Assembly (NCBI RefSeq): GCF_012221945.1
Contig: NZ_CP032549.1
Span: 3,348,001-3,412,000, forward strand
DNA length: 64,000 bases
Direction of reading: 5' to 3'
From: Glutamicibacter mishrai
GTDB taxonomy: Bacteria; Actinomycetota; Actinomycetes; Actinomycetales; Micrococcaceae
Shown here: positions 17,677 through 26,286 of the stretch, piece by piece
Layout: every line of letters begins with the position of its first letter
How positions within the stretch are numbered: the stretch's first letter is position 1
Translations under genes and position numbers: made by a program
Notes under the pieces: model-generated
Told to the model about the DNA's origin: nothing
Databases searched by the model: none
Seen by the model: only the letters and a program-made list of their open reading frames with translations

Positions 17677-18921
17677 ATGTCCATCAATCCGAACGCAACG
17701 CAGGCGCCAAGCCGTACCAGTGCGGAACGCCTGACCTACGCGCATCTGAACCAGCTGATCGAACCAAACGACTTCACCGCGTCGGCCTTGCTTCAGCTCA
17801 TGAGCGCCTCGGAACTGCTGAGCCTGATCCGCAAAGAGGACTTCATGCCCACGGACCTGAAACCGAAAGTTGAGGAAATCCTCGGATTCAAGACCTCCTC
17901 GAATATGGCGCAAGATCTCAAAGTGGCATTGACCCGATGGCGGAAACGGATGCCGTTGAGCAACCCGCTGGCTGCGGTGGACACGGCCGCACGGCATCAA
18001 GGGGGATTGCTGATTCCTGGCGACGACCATTGGCCGGTGCAGCTTGATGACCTCAACCTGGGGCGACCGCTGTGTTTATGGTGGAGGGCCGGCAATCCGG
18101 CATTCTTGGGCGGCCAGGAGATAGGACGCAACGTGGCTATCGTCGGCTCACGCGATGCCAGCGACTACGGCGATCAGGTGACCTTCGACCTGAGCCGATC
18201 ATTGGCGCTGCAGGGATACAGCATTGTTTCAGGAGGCGCCTACGGTATCGACGCCAGTGCTCACCGGGCTGCATTAACCGTGGAGGAGTGGTCCGCTGCG
18301 AACCCGCCGACCATCACCGTCATGGCCGGTGGCATTGACCGGCTCTACCCGTCGGGCAATAGCAATTTGCTCAATCAAATTGTGGCGCGAGGAGTGCTGT
18401 TTTCCGAGGTTCCCCCGGGTACGACATCTGCCAGATTCCGCTTCCTGAATCGAAACAGGATCATCGCCGCACTTAGCCGATTGGTGATCGTGACCGAAGC
18501 CAGGCATCGCTCAGGCGCGCTGAATACTGTTAGCCACGCAGTTGAACTAGGCCGTGATGTCGCCGCGGTCCCTGGCAGCGTATTCGCTCCGAATTCCGCA
18601 GGTTGTCACCGGTTGATTGGCGAAGGGAGTGCCGTCCTGTTGACCTCGCCGCAAGACGCGCTTGCACTGGCCGGAGCGCAGCACCCTGCACAGGGCACGA
18701 GTGAAGACTCCGCCCCGAAACGGCCCACCGATCAACTGGGCCGCGACGAAGGCATGGTCTACGACATCATGTCCTTCTCGAAACCGATGCTCGTAGACGA
18801 GATTTCCGCACGCAGCGGTATCCCGATCATTCAGACGCTGAAATCTCTGGGGCGGTTGGAAGACCTCGGCTTGGCAAGCACCGACGGGTTGTCATGGAGA
18901 TTGCTCTACCAAGGCAAATGA
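17677..18921 (+). CDS. dprA: DNA-processing protein DprA
   Basis: The Rossmann-like core contains VAIVGSRDASDYG and IVSGGAYGIDASAHRAAL, then VMAGGIDRLYPSGN and LVIVTEARHRSGAL, which are all DprA hallmarks. The C-terminal 70 residues form a winged helix (YDIMSFSKPMLVDEISARSG). An extra N-terminal helical part of about 100 residues precedes the core. DprA loads RecA on incoming single-stranded DNA. It starts 9 bases after comM. No other competence gene is in the window. Confidence 0.93.
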   Translation: MSINPNATQAPSRTSAERLTYAHLNQLIEPNDFTASALLQLMSASELLSLIRKEDFMPTDLKPKVEEILGFKTSSNMAQDLKVALTRWRKRMPLSNPLAAVDTAARHQGGLLIPGDDHWPVQLDDLNLGRPLCLWWRAGNPAFLGGQEIGRNVAIVGSRDASDYGDQVTFDLSRSLALQGYSIVSGGAYGIDASAHRAALTVEEWSAANPPTITVMAGGIDRLYPSGNSNLLNQIVARGVLFSEVPPGTTSARFRFLNRNRIIAALSRLVIVTEARHRSGALNTVSHAVELGRDVAAVPGSVFAPNSAGCHRLIGEGSAVLLTSPQDALALAGAQHPAQGTSEDSAPKRPTDQLGRDEGMVYDIMSFSKPMLVDEISARSGIPIIQTLKSLGRLEDLGLASTDGLSWRLLYQGK

Positions 18922-18940
18922 TCGCGGTCGGGTAAGCTCG

Positions 18941-19945
18941 GTGGTGATGAAGCAAGAATCTGCCTCGAAGCAAACAGCCGGGCCGTCAGCGAAGTTTTCA
19001 GAACCAGTTGCAGACTATCTGGAGTACCTGCAACGCGAACGCGGGCGCAGTGAGAATACTTTGCGCGCCTACGATGTTGACCTTCGAAATCTCGGACAGT
19101 TCCTCAAAGAGCGAGCCGCGGACCCGGCCTTGAAACAGGTTTCTGTTGACATGCTGCGAGACTGGCTGGCTTACCTTCACGAGTCCGATGTCTCGCGCAC
19201 TACATTGGCACGTCGGATCTCGGCCGTTAAGAACTTCTTCGCCTGGGCGCTAAAGCACGAACTCATTGAGGCTGACCCGGCACTGCGGTTGGCTGCACCC
19301 AAGAAAGAGCGGCGTCTGCCTCATGTTCTTCAGCCCAGCCAGATTGACAGGCTGCTCTCGGACGAAACGGTTGCGTCCGAGGGAACAAGCAACGTCAACG
19401 GCGACGAGGATGAACAGGTGAATGATCCGAAATCGTTGGCTATCCAGTGCAGGGACAAAGTCATTGCCGAGTTGCTTTACGCCTCCGGACTGCGCATCAG
19501 CGAGCTAGTTGCGCTGGACATCGCAGATGTCGATTTTGAACGAAGGACCTTGCGCGTGCTGGGCAAGGGCAACAAAGAGCGCGTGGTTCCGTTTGGCAAA
19601 CCTGCGGAACGGGTAATTATCGATTGGATTCGATCCCACCGCAGGATCTTGGCATCCGAGTCAGCAGGAGACGCTCTGCTGGTAGGAGTCCGCGGCTCAA
19701 GGCTCAACGTCCGGCAAGCACGTGAAGTCATAGCCACGGCTCTGCGCCTTCTTGGCGACACCTCGGCGAGCGGACCGCACGCACTACGCCATACTGTGGC
19801 TACCCATTTGCTTGACGGTGGGGCCGACCTGCGAGCGGTTCAGGAATTTCTCGGGCACGCTTCGTTGGCGACAACGCAGCTTTACACGCACGTTTCCGTG
19901 GATCGATTGCGGCAAAGCTATCGCCAAGCCCACCCTCGGGCCTGA
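18941..19945 (+). CDS. xerC: Tyrosine recombinase XerC
   Basis: An N-terminal SAM-like DNA-binding domain (about residues 20-115) precedes a catalytic domain with the full set: Arg in SGLRISELV, Lys in GKGNKER, HALRH, GHAS and the nucleophile Tyr in TTQLYTHV. It resolves chromosome dimers at dif together with XerD. Between the two domains is an acidic insert of about 25 residues (from SDETVASEGTSN) not usual in XerC. Three adjacent starts are possible (GTG 18941, GTG 18944, ATG 18947); GGTAAG lies 10 bases before the ATG. It follows dprA by 19 bases. No signs of a mobile element surround it, so a housekeeping role is likely. Confidence 0.9.
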   Translation: MVMKQESASKQTAGPSAKFSEPVADYLEYLQRERGRSENTLRAYDVDLRNLGQFLKERAADPALKQVSVDMLRDWLAYLHESDVSRTTLARRISAVKNFFAWALKHELIEADPALRLAAPKKERRLPHVLQPSQIDRLLSDETVASEGTSNVNGDEDEQVNDPKSLAIQCRDKVIAELLYASGLRISELVALDIADVDFERRTLRVLGKGNKERVVPFGKPAERVIIDWIRSHRRILASESAGDALLVGVRGSRLNVRQAREVIATALRLLGDTSASGPHALRHTVATHLLDGGADLRAVQEFLGHASLATTQLYTHVSVDRLRQSYRQAHPRA

Positions 19946-20087
19946 AGATTTCCACCCAATCTGTGAAAATCATCGATCCGGGTGGCGAAAAGTGCCCTTC
20001 ATCGGGCAAAATAGAAGTATCGGCGGCGAAAGCACCTGTTCGATGTTGACGTAGGGGAAGACGATCAACACCGCAACGGAGGATGGC

Positions 20088-20591
20088 ATGTCTGCACCGA
20101 TGACCAGAGGCGTGATATTTGTACATTCCGCCCCTGCAGCGCTATGCCCACATCTCGAATGGGCAATTGGGTCCGTGCTCGGTACCCCAGTCAAGATGGA
20201 CTGGACCGAACAGCACGTCGCACCCGGATTTTGTCGCGCCGAAATTGAGTGGGTAGGCCCACAAGGAACTGGCGCGCTGCTCACCAGCGAAATGCACGGC
20301 TGGCAGCACCTGCGTTTCGAAATCACCGAAGATCCAAGCCCTGGCGCCGATGGCAGCCGTTGGTCTGTCACCCCGGACTTGGGGATCTTCCACGCGACCG
20401 TAGATGTTGCGGGCAACATCATGGTCGGTGAAGAACGTATTCGCTGGGCCTACGAAAAGGGCGACGGCAACCCATCCGTGTTCTATCAGGAAATGTCGAT
20501 CGCCCTGGGTGAAGCTTGGGACGAAGAACTTGAACCATTCCGCCACTCTGGCGATGAGGCTCCTGTGCGATGGCTCAACCAGGTGGTATAG
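20088..20591 (+). CDS. DUF3145 family protein
   Basis: The 167-residue protein MSAPMTRGVIFVHSAPAAL is typical of DUF3145, a conserved actinobacterial family. It is Trp- and acid-rich (EMHGWQHLRFEITEDPSPGA) and ends RWLNQVV. No signal peptide, membrane helix or catalytic motif is seen, and its function is unknown. The ATG follows CGGAGGATGGC, a strong ribosome-binding site. It is a single-gene unit, closed by a hairpin. Confidence 0.87.
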   Translation: MSAPMTRGVIFVHSAPAALCPHLEWAIGSVLGTPVKMDWTEQHVAPGFCRAEIEWVGPQGTGALLTSEMHGWQHLRFEITEDPSPGADGSRWSVTPDLGIFHATVDVAGNIMVGEERIRWAYEKGDGNPSVFYQEMSIALGEAWDEELEPFRHSGDEAPVRWLNQVV

Positions 20592-20666
20592 CGACTGGTT
20601 ATTAAGTCTCTGGGTGTGTTTACAACTGCATCCAGTCAGACCCCGGTGGTGCGGGGTTGTTACCAA

Positions 20667-20701
20667 AAGAAGTGGGATCCCTGTTTGGGATCCCACTTCT
20701 T
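20667..20701. terminator. Perfect 15-bp hairpin after the DUF3145 gene
   Basis: Arms 20667-20681 and 20687-20701 are exactly complementary with a 5-base loop. The + strand lacks a T-run afterwards (GATTT), whereas the - strand reads CTTCTTTTGG. It probably terminates DUF3145 transcription. The 184 bases that follow, to 20885, hold nothing else recognised. Confidence 0.8.
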
Positions 20702-20885
20702 GATTTAACGCTGATGGCCTAGAAGCGCATTGGGTGATGGTGCTAGACTCATTGGCGATGAAGACCAGTCAGGCTTGCAATAGCCACTCCCGGAACGGCT
20801 ATCTGGTCGTTCCCTGATACGCGGACCTCCCGGTGACCGAGACATTCAACGTACAGAATTTTCGGACACATAATGAAAGGGAGAC

Positions 20886-21272
20886 ATGACCGCACGATTC
20901 AACCACACGATCATCGCTTCGCTCGATTCCCAGCGCATGGCGGAGTTCTACACCAGCCTGCTAGAAGCGAAGCCCGCCCCACATTGGGGACCCTTCCGCA
21001 ACATCAGCCTCGACGGCGGTGTGCTTCTCCAATTCGCAACGCCTCCGATCGACTTTCCACCTCAGCACTACGCATTCTTGCTCAGCGAATCGCACTTCGA
21101 CCGCGCATACCAGAAGATCTGCACGGAAGGAATCGAACACTGGGCGGACCCGCGACGGCAGTGCCCCGGATCGATCAATCATGAGCATGGCGGCAGGGGA
21201 GTGTACTTGCTAGATCCGTCAGGCCACTATTTGGAATTGCTGACCAAGGGATATCTGGAGGGGCAACCCTAG
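20886..21272 (+). CDS. Single-domain VOC family protein
   Basis: The 128 residues form one VOC module: RFNHTIIASLDSQRMAEFY at the start, a central FLLSESHFDRAY and, at the end, GRGVYLLDPSGHYLELLTK, with the conserved DPxGH and Glu. His7 and the final Glu could bind metal. Relatives include glyoxalase-like and antibiotic-resistance proteins, but no substrate can be assigned. The ATG follows AAAGGGAGAC. Its stop shares four bases with the stop of the convergent reductase gene. Confidence 0.82.
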   Translation: MTARFNHTIIASLDSQRMAEFYTSLLEAKPAPHWGPFRNISLDGGVLLQFATPPIDFPPQHYAFLLSESHFDRAYQKICTEGIEHWADPRRQCPGSINHEHGGRGVYLLDPSGHYLELLTKGYLEGQP

Positions 21273-21844
21273 CGCAGGACGTCGAAGACGTTTTTTTGAA
21301 TGCCATTCGAGTACGTTTGGGAATCCACCAGCGTCAGCTTCTGCGCGTCTATGCTTTCCTGGCTGAACAGTCGCTTGCCTGCACCAAGCAGCACCGGGAA
21401 TACGAGGAGGTTGTACCGGTCTATGAGCTGGTGCTCCTGCAGCGAGCGGACCAGCGTTGCTGAACCGTGAATGCTGATAGGTCCGCCTTCGCCGGCGCGC
21501 AGGCGAGCCACATCGGAGACCGAACGCAGAATCGTGGTTTCGCCCCAGTTATCCACCAGATCCTTCTCGGCCAGGGTCGTGGAGAGCACATATTTTGGCA
21601 TCACGTTATAGTGCGGAAATTCTTCGGTCATCGAGGGCCAGACGGGGGAGAATGCCTGATAGCTGATTCGGCCCAACAGCATGGCGGAGGCTTCGGCCTG
21701 CTCGGTTCCTTTGAGCTCATATGCGGCCGGATCGAACTCGACGCTGTTCATGGTCCACCCGGAATTGCGGTAATCGGGTTCACCGCCCGGTGCTTCGACA
21801 ACACCGTCGAGTGAGACAAACGCGGTGGCGATAAGTGTGCGCAT
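21269..21844 (-). CDS. Dihydrofolate reductase-fold protein (RibD C-terminal family)
   Basis: MRTLIATAFVSLDGVVEAPGG opens the RibD C-terminal/DHFR-like fold. SAMLLGRISYQAF and the late strand LLVFPVLLGAGKRLF are further family signatures. Members such as YwjB and YyaP use NADPH, but their substrates are usually unknown. The ATG at 21844 has AGGAG 8 bases upstream; the longer frame to 21916 lacks one. It is convergent with the VOC gene, with the two stop codons overlapping (CTAG). Confidence 0.85.
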   Translation of the reverse strand: MRTLIATAFVSLDGVVEAPGGEPDYRNSGWTMNSVEFDPAAYELKGTEQAEASAMLLGRISYQAFSPVWPSMTEEFPHYNVMPKYVLSTTLAEKDLVDNWGETTILRSVSDVARLRAGEGGPISIHGSATLVRSLQEHQLIDRYNLLVFPVLLGAGKRLFSQESIDAQKLTLVDSQTYSNGIQKNVFDVLR

Positions 21845-21956
21845 GAGGGCAGCTCCTGACCTGAGGAAAGAACAAAGTTCCGCATCAACTAAGCGGATTT
21901 TGAGCGTAACAAGCACAGGCCAATGCGGACAACTATTTTCAGGGAAGCCGGATTAT

Positions 21957-22004
21957 TAAACGCCGATGGGCTGGGCCAAGGAAAACTTTGGACCAGCCCA
22001 TCGG
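21957..22004 (-). terminator. Terminator of the fab operon (minus strand)
   Basis: Arms 21963-21979 and 21988-22004 pair over 17 positions with one mismatch. On the minus strand the stem is followed by CGTTTAATAAT. It lies directly after the fabF stop. Confidence 0.85.
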
Positions 22005-22032
22005 CAAGCAGCTTCAGGAAGCTGGGAAGTGG

Positions 22033-23283
22033 CTAGACGCTTCGGATAGCGACGACAGCGTTGTGGCCACCGAAGCCGAAGGAGTTGTTCAGAGCCACGA
22101 TGGTGCCTTCAGCTGGCAGCGGCTTTGGCTCGCCGGTGACGACCTTCAACGGGATCGCTGGATCCTGGTTATCCAGGTTGATCGTCACTGGAGTGGTGCG
22201 GTGGTAGACAGCCAGTGCGCACAGGACCGACTCAACGGCGCCGGAGGCACCTAGCAGGTGGCCCATCTGCGACTTGGTTGCCGAGACCCACACGTTGTCC
22301 AGCTGATCGCCCAGGGCATTCTTCAGCGCGGTGTATTCCGGTGCGTCGCCCACTGGGGTGGAGGTCGCGTGCGCATTGACGTGCACGACGTCCTCGGGCT
22401 GGATCAGGCCGTCGTACATGGCGGCCTTCAGCGCACGGGTGGCACCCATGCCCTCTGGATCGGGAGCGGTGATGTGGTGTGCATCGGAGGTGACGGAGGA
22501 ACCGGCCAGCTCGGCGTAGATGCGGGCGCCACGAGCCAGTGCGTGCTCTTCGGCTTCCAGGACCAGTGCACCGGCGCCTTCGCCCATGACGAAGCCATCG
22601 CGGTCAATGTCGTAGGGACGCGATGCCTTGGCTGGATCGTCATTGCGGCGCGAGAGTGCATGCATGGAGGCGAACGCGGCCATTGGCATCGGGTGGATGG
22701 CGGCTTCCGCGCCACCGACCATGACCACATCGGCCTTGCCGGAGCGGATCAGGTCCAGGCCGACGTGCATGGCTTCGGTGCCCGAAGCGCAAGCCGAAAC
22801 CGGGGTGTGCGCACCGGCTTCAGCGCCGAGATCCAGCGAGACTGCAGCGGCTGGGCCGTTTGGCATCAGCATCGGCACGGTCATCGGCAACACGCGGCGC
22901 GGGCCCTTTTCGCGAAGGGTGTCCCAGGCGTTGAGCAAGGTCCAGACGCCGCCAATGCCGGTGGCGAACGCGACGGCCAGCTTATTGTGGTCGATCTCGT
23001 CCTTGTTCAGGCCCGAGTCGGCCCAAGCTTCGCGAGAGGCAACCACAGCGAACTGCGTGGAAGGATCCATGCGCTTAGTTTCCGGGCGGGAGAGCACCTC
23101 GGTTGGCTGAACGGCAGCGCGCGCAGCGAAGGTGACCGGAAGGTCGAATTCCTTCACCCATGAATCCTCTATGGTTGCGGCGCCCGAGACGCCCTTCAAA
23201 GCGTTCTCCCAAAGGGTTGGGACATCTCCGCCGATAGGCGTGGTGGCTCCGAGACCGGTGATCACTACTTTGCGCGCCATCAT
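22033..23283 (-). CDS. fabF: Beta-ketoacyl-ACP synthase II
   Basis: The 416-residue condensing enzyme has VVITGLGATTPIGGD at the N-terminus and the Cys-His-His triad in SACASGTEA, NAHATSTPVGD and KSQMGHLLGASG, ending NNSFGFGGHN. It elongates acyl-ACP with malonyl-ACP in fatty acid synthesis. The start falls in a TTG-ATG-ATG run; ATG 23283 is chosen, and a weak GAGAG lies upstream. It is the last gene of the fabD-acpP-fabF operon. Confidence 0.95.
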   Translation of the reverse strand: MMARKVVITGLGATTPIGGDVPTLWENALKGVSGAATIEDSWVKEFDLPVTFAARAAVQPTEVLSRPETKRMDPSTQFAVVASREAWADSGLNKDEIDHNKLAVAFATGIGGVWTLLNAWDTLREKGPRRVLPMTVPMLMPNGPAAAVSLDLGAEAGAHTPVSACASGTEAMHVGLDLIRSGKADVVMVGGAEAAIHPMPMAAFASMHALSRRNDDPAKASRPYDIDRDGFVMGEGAGALVLEAEEHALARGARIYAELAGSSVTSDAHHITAPDPEGMGATRALKAAMYDGLIQPEDVVHVNAHATSTPVGDAPEYTALKNALGDQLDNVWVSATKSQMGHLLGASGAVESVLCALAVYHRTTPVTINLDNQDPAIPLKVVTGEPKPLPAEGTIVALNNSFGFGGHNAVVAIRSV

Positions 23284-23388
23284 CAAACTCTCTACTGTGC
23301 GATTAAGAAATTTAGGGGACCGGCTTGACGTACCGGTCGGTGTGCACGGCTTTCCCGCACAACGGTGGTGGCGATAAACGCCGAAAGC

Positions 23389-23634
23389 TTAGGCCTGTGC
23401 GCCGGCGATGAAGTTAACAGCGTCGCCTACGGTCTTCAGGTTCTTGACTTCCTCGTCCGGAATCTTAACGTCGAACTTCTCTTCTGCCTCTACGACGATG
23501 GTCATCATCGAGATCGAGTCGATGTCCAGGTCCTCGGTGAAGGACTTGTCCAGCTGCACGTCTGCTTCGTCCAGGCCGGTCTCGGAGTTGACGATTTCGG
23601 CGAGGCCCGCCAGGATTTCTTCGTTGCTAGCCAT
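23389..23634 (-). CDS. acpP: Acyl carrier protein
   Basis: This acidic four-helix protein of 81 residues has the phosphopantetheine site as DIDSISMM, where the Ser carries the prosthetic group. It holds growing acyl chains for FabD and FabF. The ATG follows AAAAGGAG. It lies 105 bases before fabF and 212 bases after fabD, the place where most actinobacteria carry fabH. Confidence 0.96.
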   Translation of the reverse strand: MASNEEILAGLAEIVNSETGLDEADVQLDKSFTEDLDIDSISMMTIVVEAEEKFDVKIPDEEVKNLKTVGDAVNFIAGAQA

Positions 23635-23846
23635 GGATGGCTCCTTTTCTTCAGTTGCCGGAGGACTCCGGTGTTCATTGTGGCTGTAACAAGCCCCTGC
23701 GAACAGGTTCCCGTCTCATGCCGGTGTGCTGAAACTTTGGTGCACTTGCATGCCCCGCAGTTTCGTCGGTTTAAAGCTTAGGTCAGAGATGAGCTTGCCG
23801 GTGGCATCATGGCTGTTTCGGCGCGCAATTCTTTGTGTGACGCCGG

Positions 23847-24770
23847 TTAGCTGGCAGTATGCTCGGCGACGAAGGCCTTGGCTGCCTCCAGATCGGCAGG
23901 CGACTTGACCGCCAGGGTCTTCACGCCCTTCAATCCGCGGCGAGCCAGGCCTACCAGGGTTCCGGCTGGGGCCAGTTCCAGGACTCCGGTCACGCCAGCG
24001 GCGGCCAGGGTCTCCATGCACAGGTCCCAGCGCACCGGGCGCGAGACCTGGGCAACGAGCGAGTCGAGGTTCGACTGTCCATCGGCGACTGGCTGGCCAT
24101 CGAAGTTGGAAAGCAGCTGCACGCTCGGGTCGGCGGGAGTGAGCGTATCAGCCAGCTCCTTGAGGGTGCCTACCGCTGGCTGCATGTGCGAGGTGTGGAA
24201 TGCGCCGGCGACCTTCAGTGGAATCACGCGCGCCTTGGCTGGCGGGTTCTCGGCCAGCTCGGCGAGCTGTTCGGTGGTGCCGGCGGCAACGATCTGCCCG
24301 CCACCGTTGGCGTTGGCCGGGGTGAGGCCCAGGCCGTTAAGAGTCGAGAGCACTTCTTCGGGATCGCCGCCGAGGACGGCGGCCATTCCGGTCGGGGTCG
24401 CTGCTGCTGCCTCGGCCATGGCGTTGGCGCGCACCTTGACGAAGTTCATGGCGTCGGCTTCAGCCAGGGCGCCGGTCAGTGCCGAGGCCGTGATCTCGCC
24501 GACCGAGTGGCCGGCGACGATGCTGCCGGCTGGCAATTGGTCGCCGAACAGCGCGCGGGCGGTCACCAAGCCTGCGGCGACGATCAGCGGCTGCGCGACG
24601 GCGGTGTCCTTGATGGTCTCTTCGTCCGAGACGGTGCCGTGGGCGGTGAGGTCACGCTCGGTGATGGCACTGAGGGCGGCCAGATGATCGGCAACGCCTT
24701 CGACTTCGAGCCATTCGGCGAGGAAACCTGGGGTCTGGGAGCCCTGTCCGGGGCAAACGATTGCTAACAC
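23847..24770 (-). CDS. fabD: Malonyl-CoA:ACP transacylase
   Basis: IVCPGQGSQTPGFL opens the protein, the nucleophile Ser is in GHSVGEITA and the His lies in AGAFHTSHM. It moves malonyl from CoA to ACP. The start is GTG at 24770 with GGAAAG upstream. The 307-residue length is normal. It is the first gene of the fab operon, 176 bases downstream of fasR on the same strand; that gap should contain the operon promoter and the FasR site, although no clear palindrome was found. Confidence 0.95.
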   Translation of the reverse strand: MLAIVCPGQGSQTPGFLAEWLEVEGVADHLAALSAITERDLTAHGTVSDEETIKDTAVAQPLIVAAGLVTARALFGDQLPAGSIVAGHSVGEITASALTGALAEADAMNFVKVRANAMAEAAAATPTGMAAVLGGDPEEVLSTLNGLGLTPANANGGGQIVAAGTTEQLAELAENPPAKARVIPLKVAGAFHTSHMQPAVGTLKELADTLTPADPSVQLLSNFDGQPVADGQSNLDSLVAQVSRPVRWDLCMETLAAAGVTGVLELAPAGTLVGLARRGLKGVKTLAVKSPADLEAAKAFVAEHTAS

Positions 24771-24946
24771 TCTTACAGCTTTCCAAATATCAGGAGCTTT
24801 TGGCGCTTCATTTCGGTACCAAGCTCAAGGTGACTGTTTGTAGGAACTCTACAAAAGCTTATCTTATGGCGAACCAAAGTTCCCATGTAATGCGCTATGA
24901 GCGAGCACAAAGGTGTGCTGCGTCATGCATTGTCTTTGGGTGAAGC

Positions 24947-26155
24947 CTACAAGCTGAACTCATGGAGCCGGCCATAGAGCAGGGCCGATTGCAGCACGAA
25001 GGCATCCCTCGGCACCAACGGGTCCCAGCCGCTGACCTCGCTGACCCGCTTGAGCCGGTATCGCACCGTATTGGCGTGCACAAAAAGCTCACGCGCGGTG
25101 CCTTCCAGCGAATGGCCCAGTGCCAGGTAGCTCGAGAGCGTGTCGAGCAGCCCGTTGGACGCCTGCTGAAGCGGCTGGTAAACCTGTTCGATCAGCGCGG
25201 TGCGCGCAAGCTGGTCACCATTGCTGGCACGTTCCGGCCATAGGTCATCGGCACTCACCGGGTTGGGCGCCTGCGGCCATGCGCGGGCCGCACTGTAACC
25301 GGCAACCGCGGCGACCGCGGCATGGTGCATATCCTTCACGGTGGCTGCCAGCGGCGAATAGACCACCGGGCCGGGGCCGAAGAACCGGGTGAAGCGGGTG
25401 AGGTCAACCTCGTCGAACTTGGTATCCGACAGCATCAGCACCGACCGGTCGCCGAGCACCCCGACCAGCGAGTCGCGCGAATAGCGTGTGGCGACCCGGC
25501 GCAGGGTCGAGACGAAGGTCGCGGAATTGGCGGCCGGAGTGGTGCCGACCAGGACGCGGATGTCCTTCTGCGATTTCCAGCCGATGGCGGCGATGCGGGA
25601 GGCCAGCGAATCATGGGGTTCGCCATGGAGCACCGCATCCACCACGTGGGCTTCGAGCCGGGAGTCCCAGGCGCCTCGGGTTTCGGCGGCGCGGGCGTAG
25701 ACGTCGGCGGCGGCAAAGGCGACCTCGCGCGAGTAGCGCAGCACCGCTTCGCGCAGAGCGGCTTGTTCGGACTCGGTGGCGATGTCCGGTACCTGGGATT
25801 CGACTACTTCCACGATGGTGCGCAGAAGCCCCAGGGCCTTTTGCAGGGAGATCGACCGGGTCAACTCCGTGGGCGCGGCGCCGAAAACGTCGGTGACCAC
25901 CCAGGAGGGGGTGGAGGACGGGTCCTCGTACCAGGTGACGAACGTGGAGATGCCTTTTTGGGCGATCAGGCCCAGGGCCGCGCGCTCGTTGGGGTCCAGG
26001 GACCGGTACCACGGCAGCTGCTGGTCCAGGTATTTCAGGGCGGTGGTGGACAGCACGCCGATATGGCTTTGGAGCCGCTTGAGCGTTTGCGGGCTCGGCG
26101 GCTGGTGGTGGCTGGATCGGTTTTTCGGTGTGGCGGCATCGAGTTCGGGACTCAT
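24947..26155 (-). CDS. fasR: PucR-family transcriptional regulator, FasR-like
   Basis: The C-terminus has a PucR-type helix-turn-helix (GTARELFVHANTVRYRLKR), preceded by a GGDEF-like/PucR sensory region and an N-terminal all-helical part. In Streptomyces the PucR-like FasR gene lies upstream of fabD and activates the fabD-H-P-F operon. Here a regulator of the same family sits in the same position, so the FasR name rests on fold plus synteny. The 402-residue length fits. It is cytosolic, and its ligand, probably an acyl derivative, is not shown by sequence. Confidence 0.88.
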   Translation of the reverse strand: MSPELDAATPKNRSSHHQPPSPQTLKRLQSHIGVLSTTALKYLDQQLPWYRSLDPNERAALGLIAQKGISTFVTWYEDPSSTPSWVVTDVFGAAPTELTRSISLQKALGLLRTIVEVVESQVPDIATESEQAALREAVLRYSREVAFAAADVYARAAETRGAWDSRLEAHVVDAVLHGEPHDSLASRIAAIGWKSQKDIRVLVGTTPAANSATFVSTLRRVATRYSRDSLVGVLGDRSVLMLSDTKFDEVDLTRFTRFFGPGPVVYSPLAATVKDMHHAAVAAVAGYSAARAWPQAPNPVSADDLWPERASNGDQLARTALIEQVYQPLQQASNGLLDTLSSYLALGHSLEGTARELFVHANTVRYRLKRVSEVSGWDPLVPRDAFVLQSALLYGRLHEFSL

Positions 26156-26209
26156 GACTTCAAGCTTAGTGACTTTTGCCCCGCGATGCGCATGTCAGGC
26201 AGGGTTATT

Positions 26210-26255
26210 AAAAAGCGCCTGCCCCGCAACGGAATCACCGTAGCGGGGCAGGCGC
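26210..26255 (-). terminator. Terminator of aceE (minus strand)
   Basis: A perfect 13-bp GC-rich stem (26215-26227 with 26243-26255) is followed on the minus strand by TTTTTAATAA. It sits just after the aceE stop. Confidence 0.93.
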
Positions 26256-26286
26256 AGAACATGGCACGTAGTGCCGGCCCGGAGGT

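Noticed and set aside
18941..19945. Integrase of a mobile element
   Set aside because: Sequence and position after dprA fit chromosomal XerC; no att-like repeats or cargo are seen.
23635..23846. Degraded fabH remnant between fabD and acpP
   Set aside because: Neither strand shows FabH motifs in any frame; the frame at 23716-24021 is a shadow of fabD.
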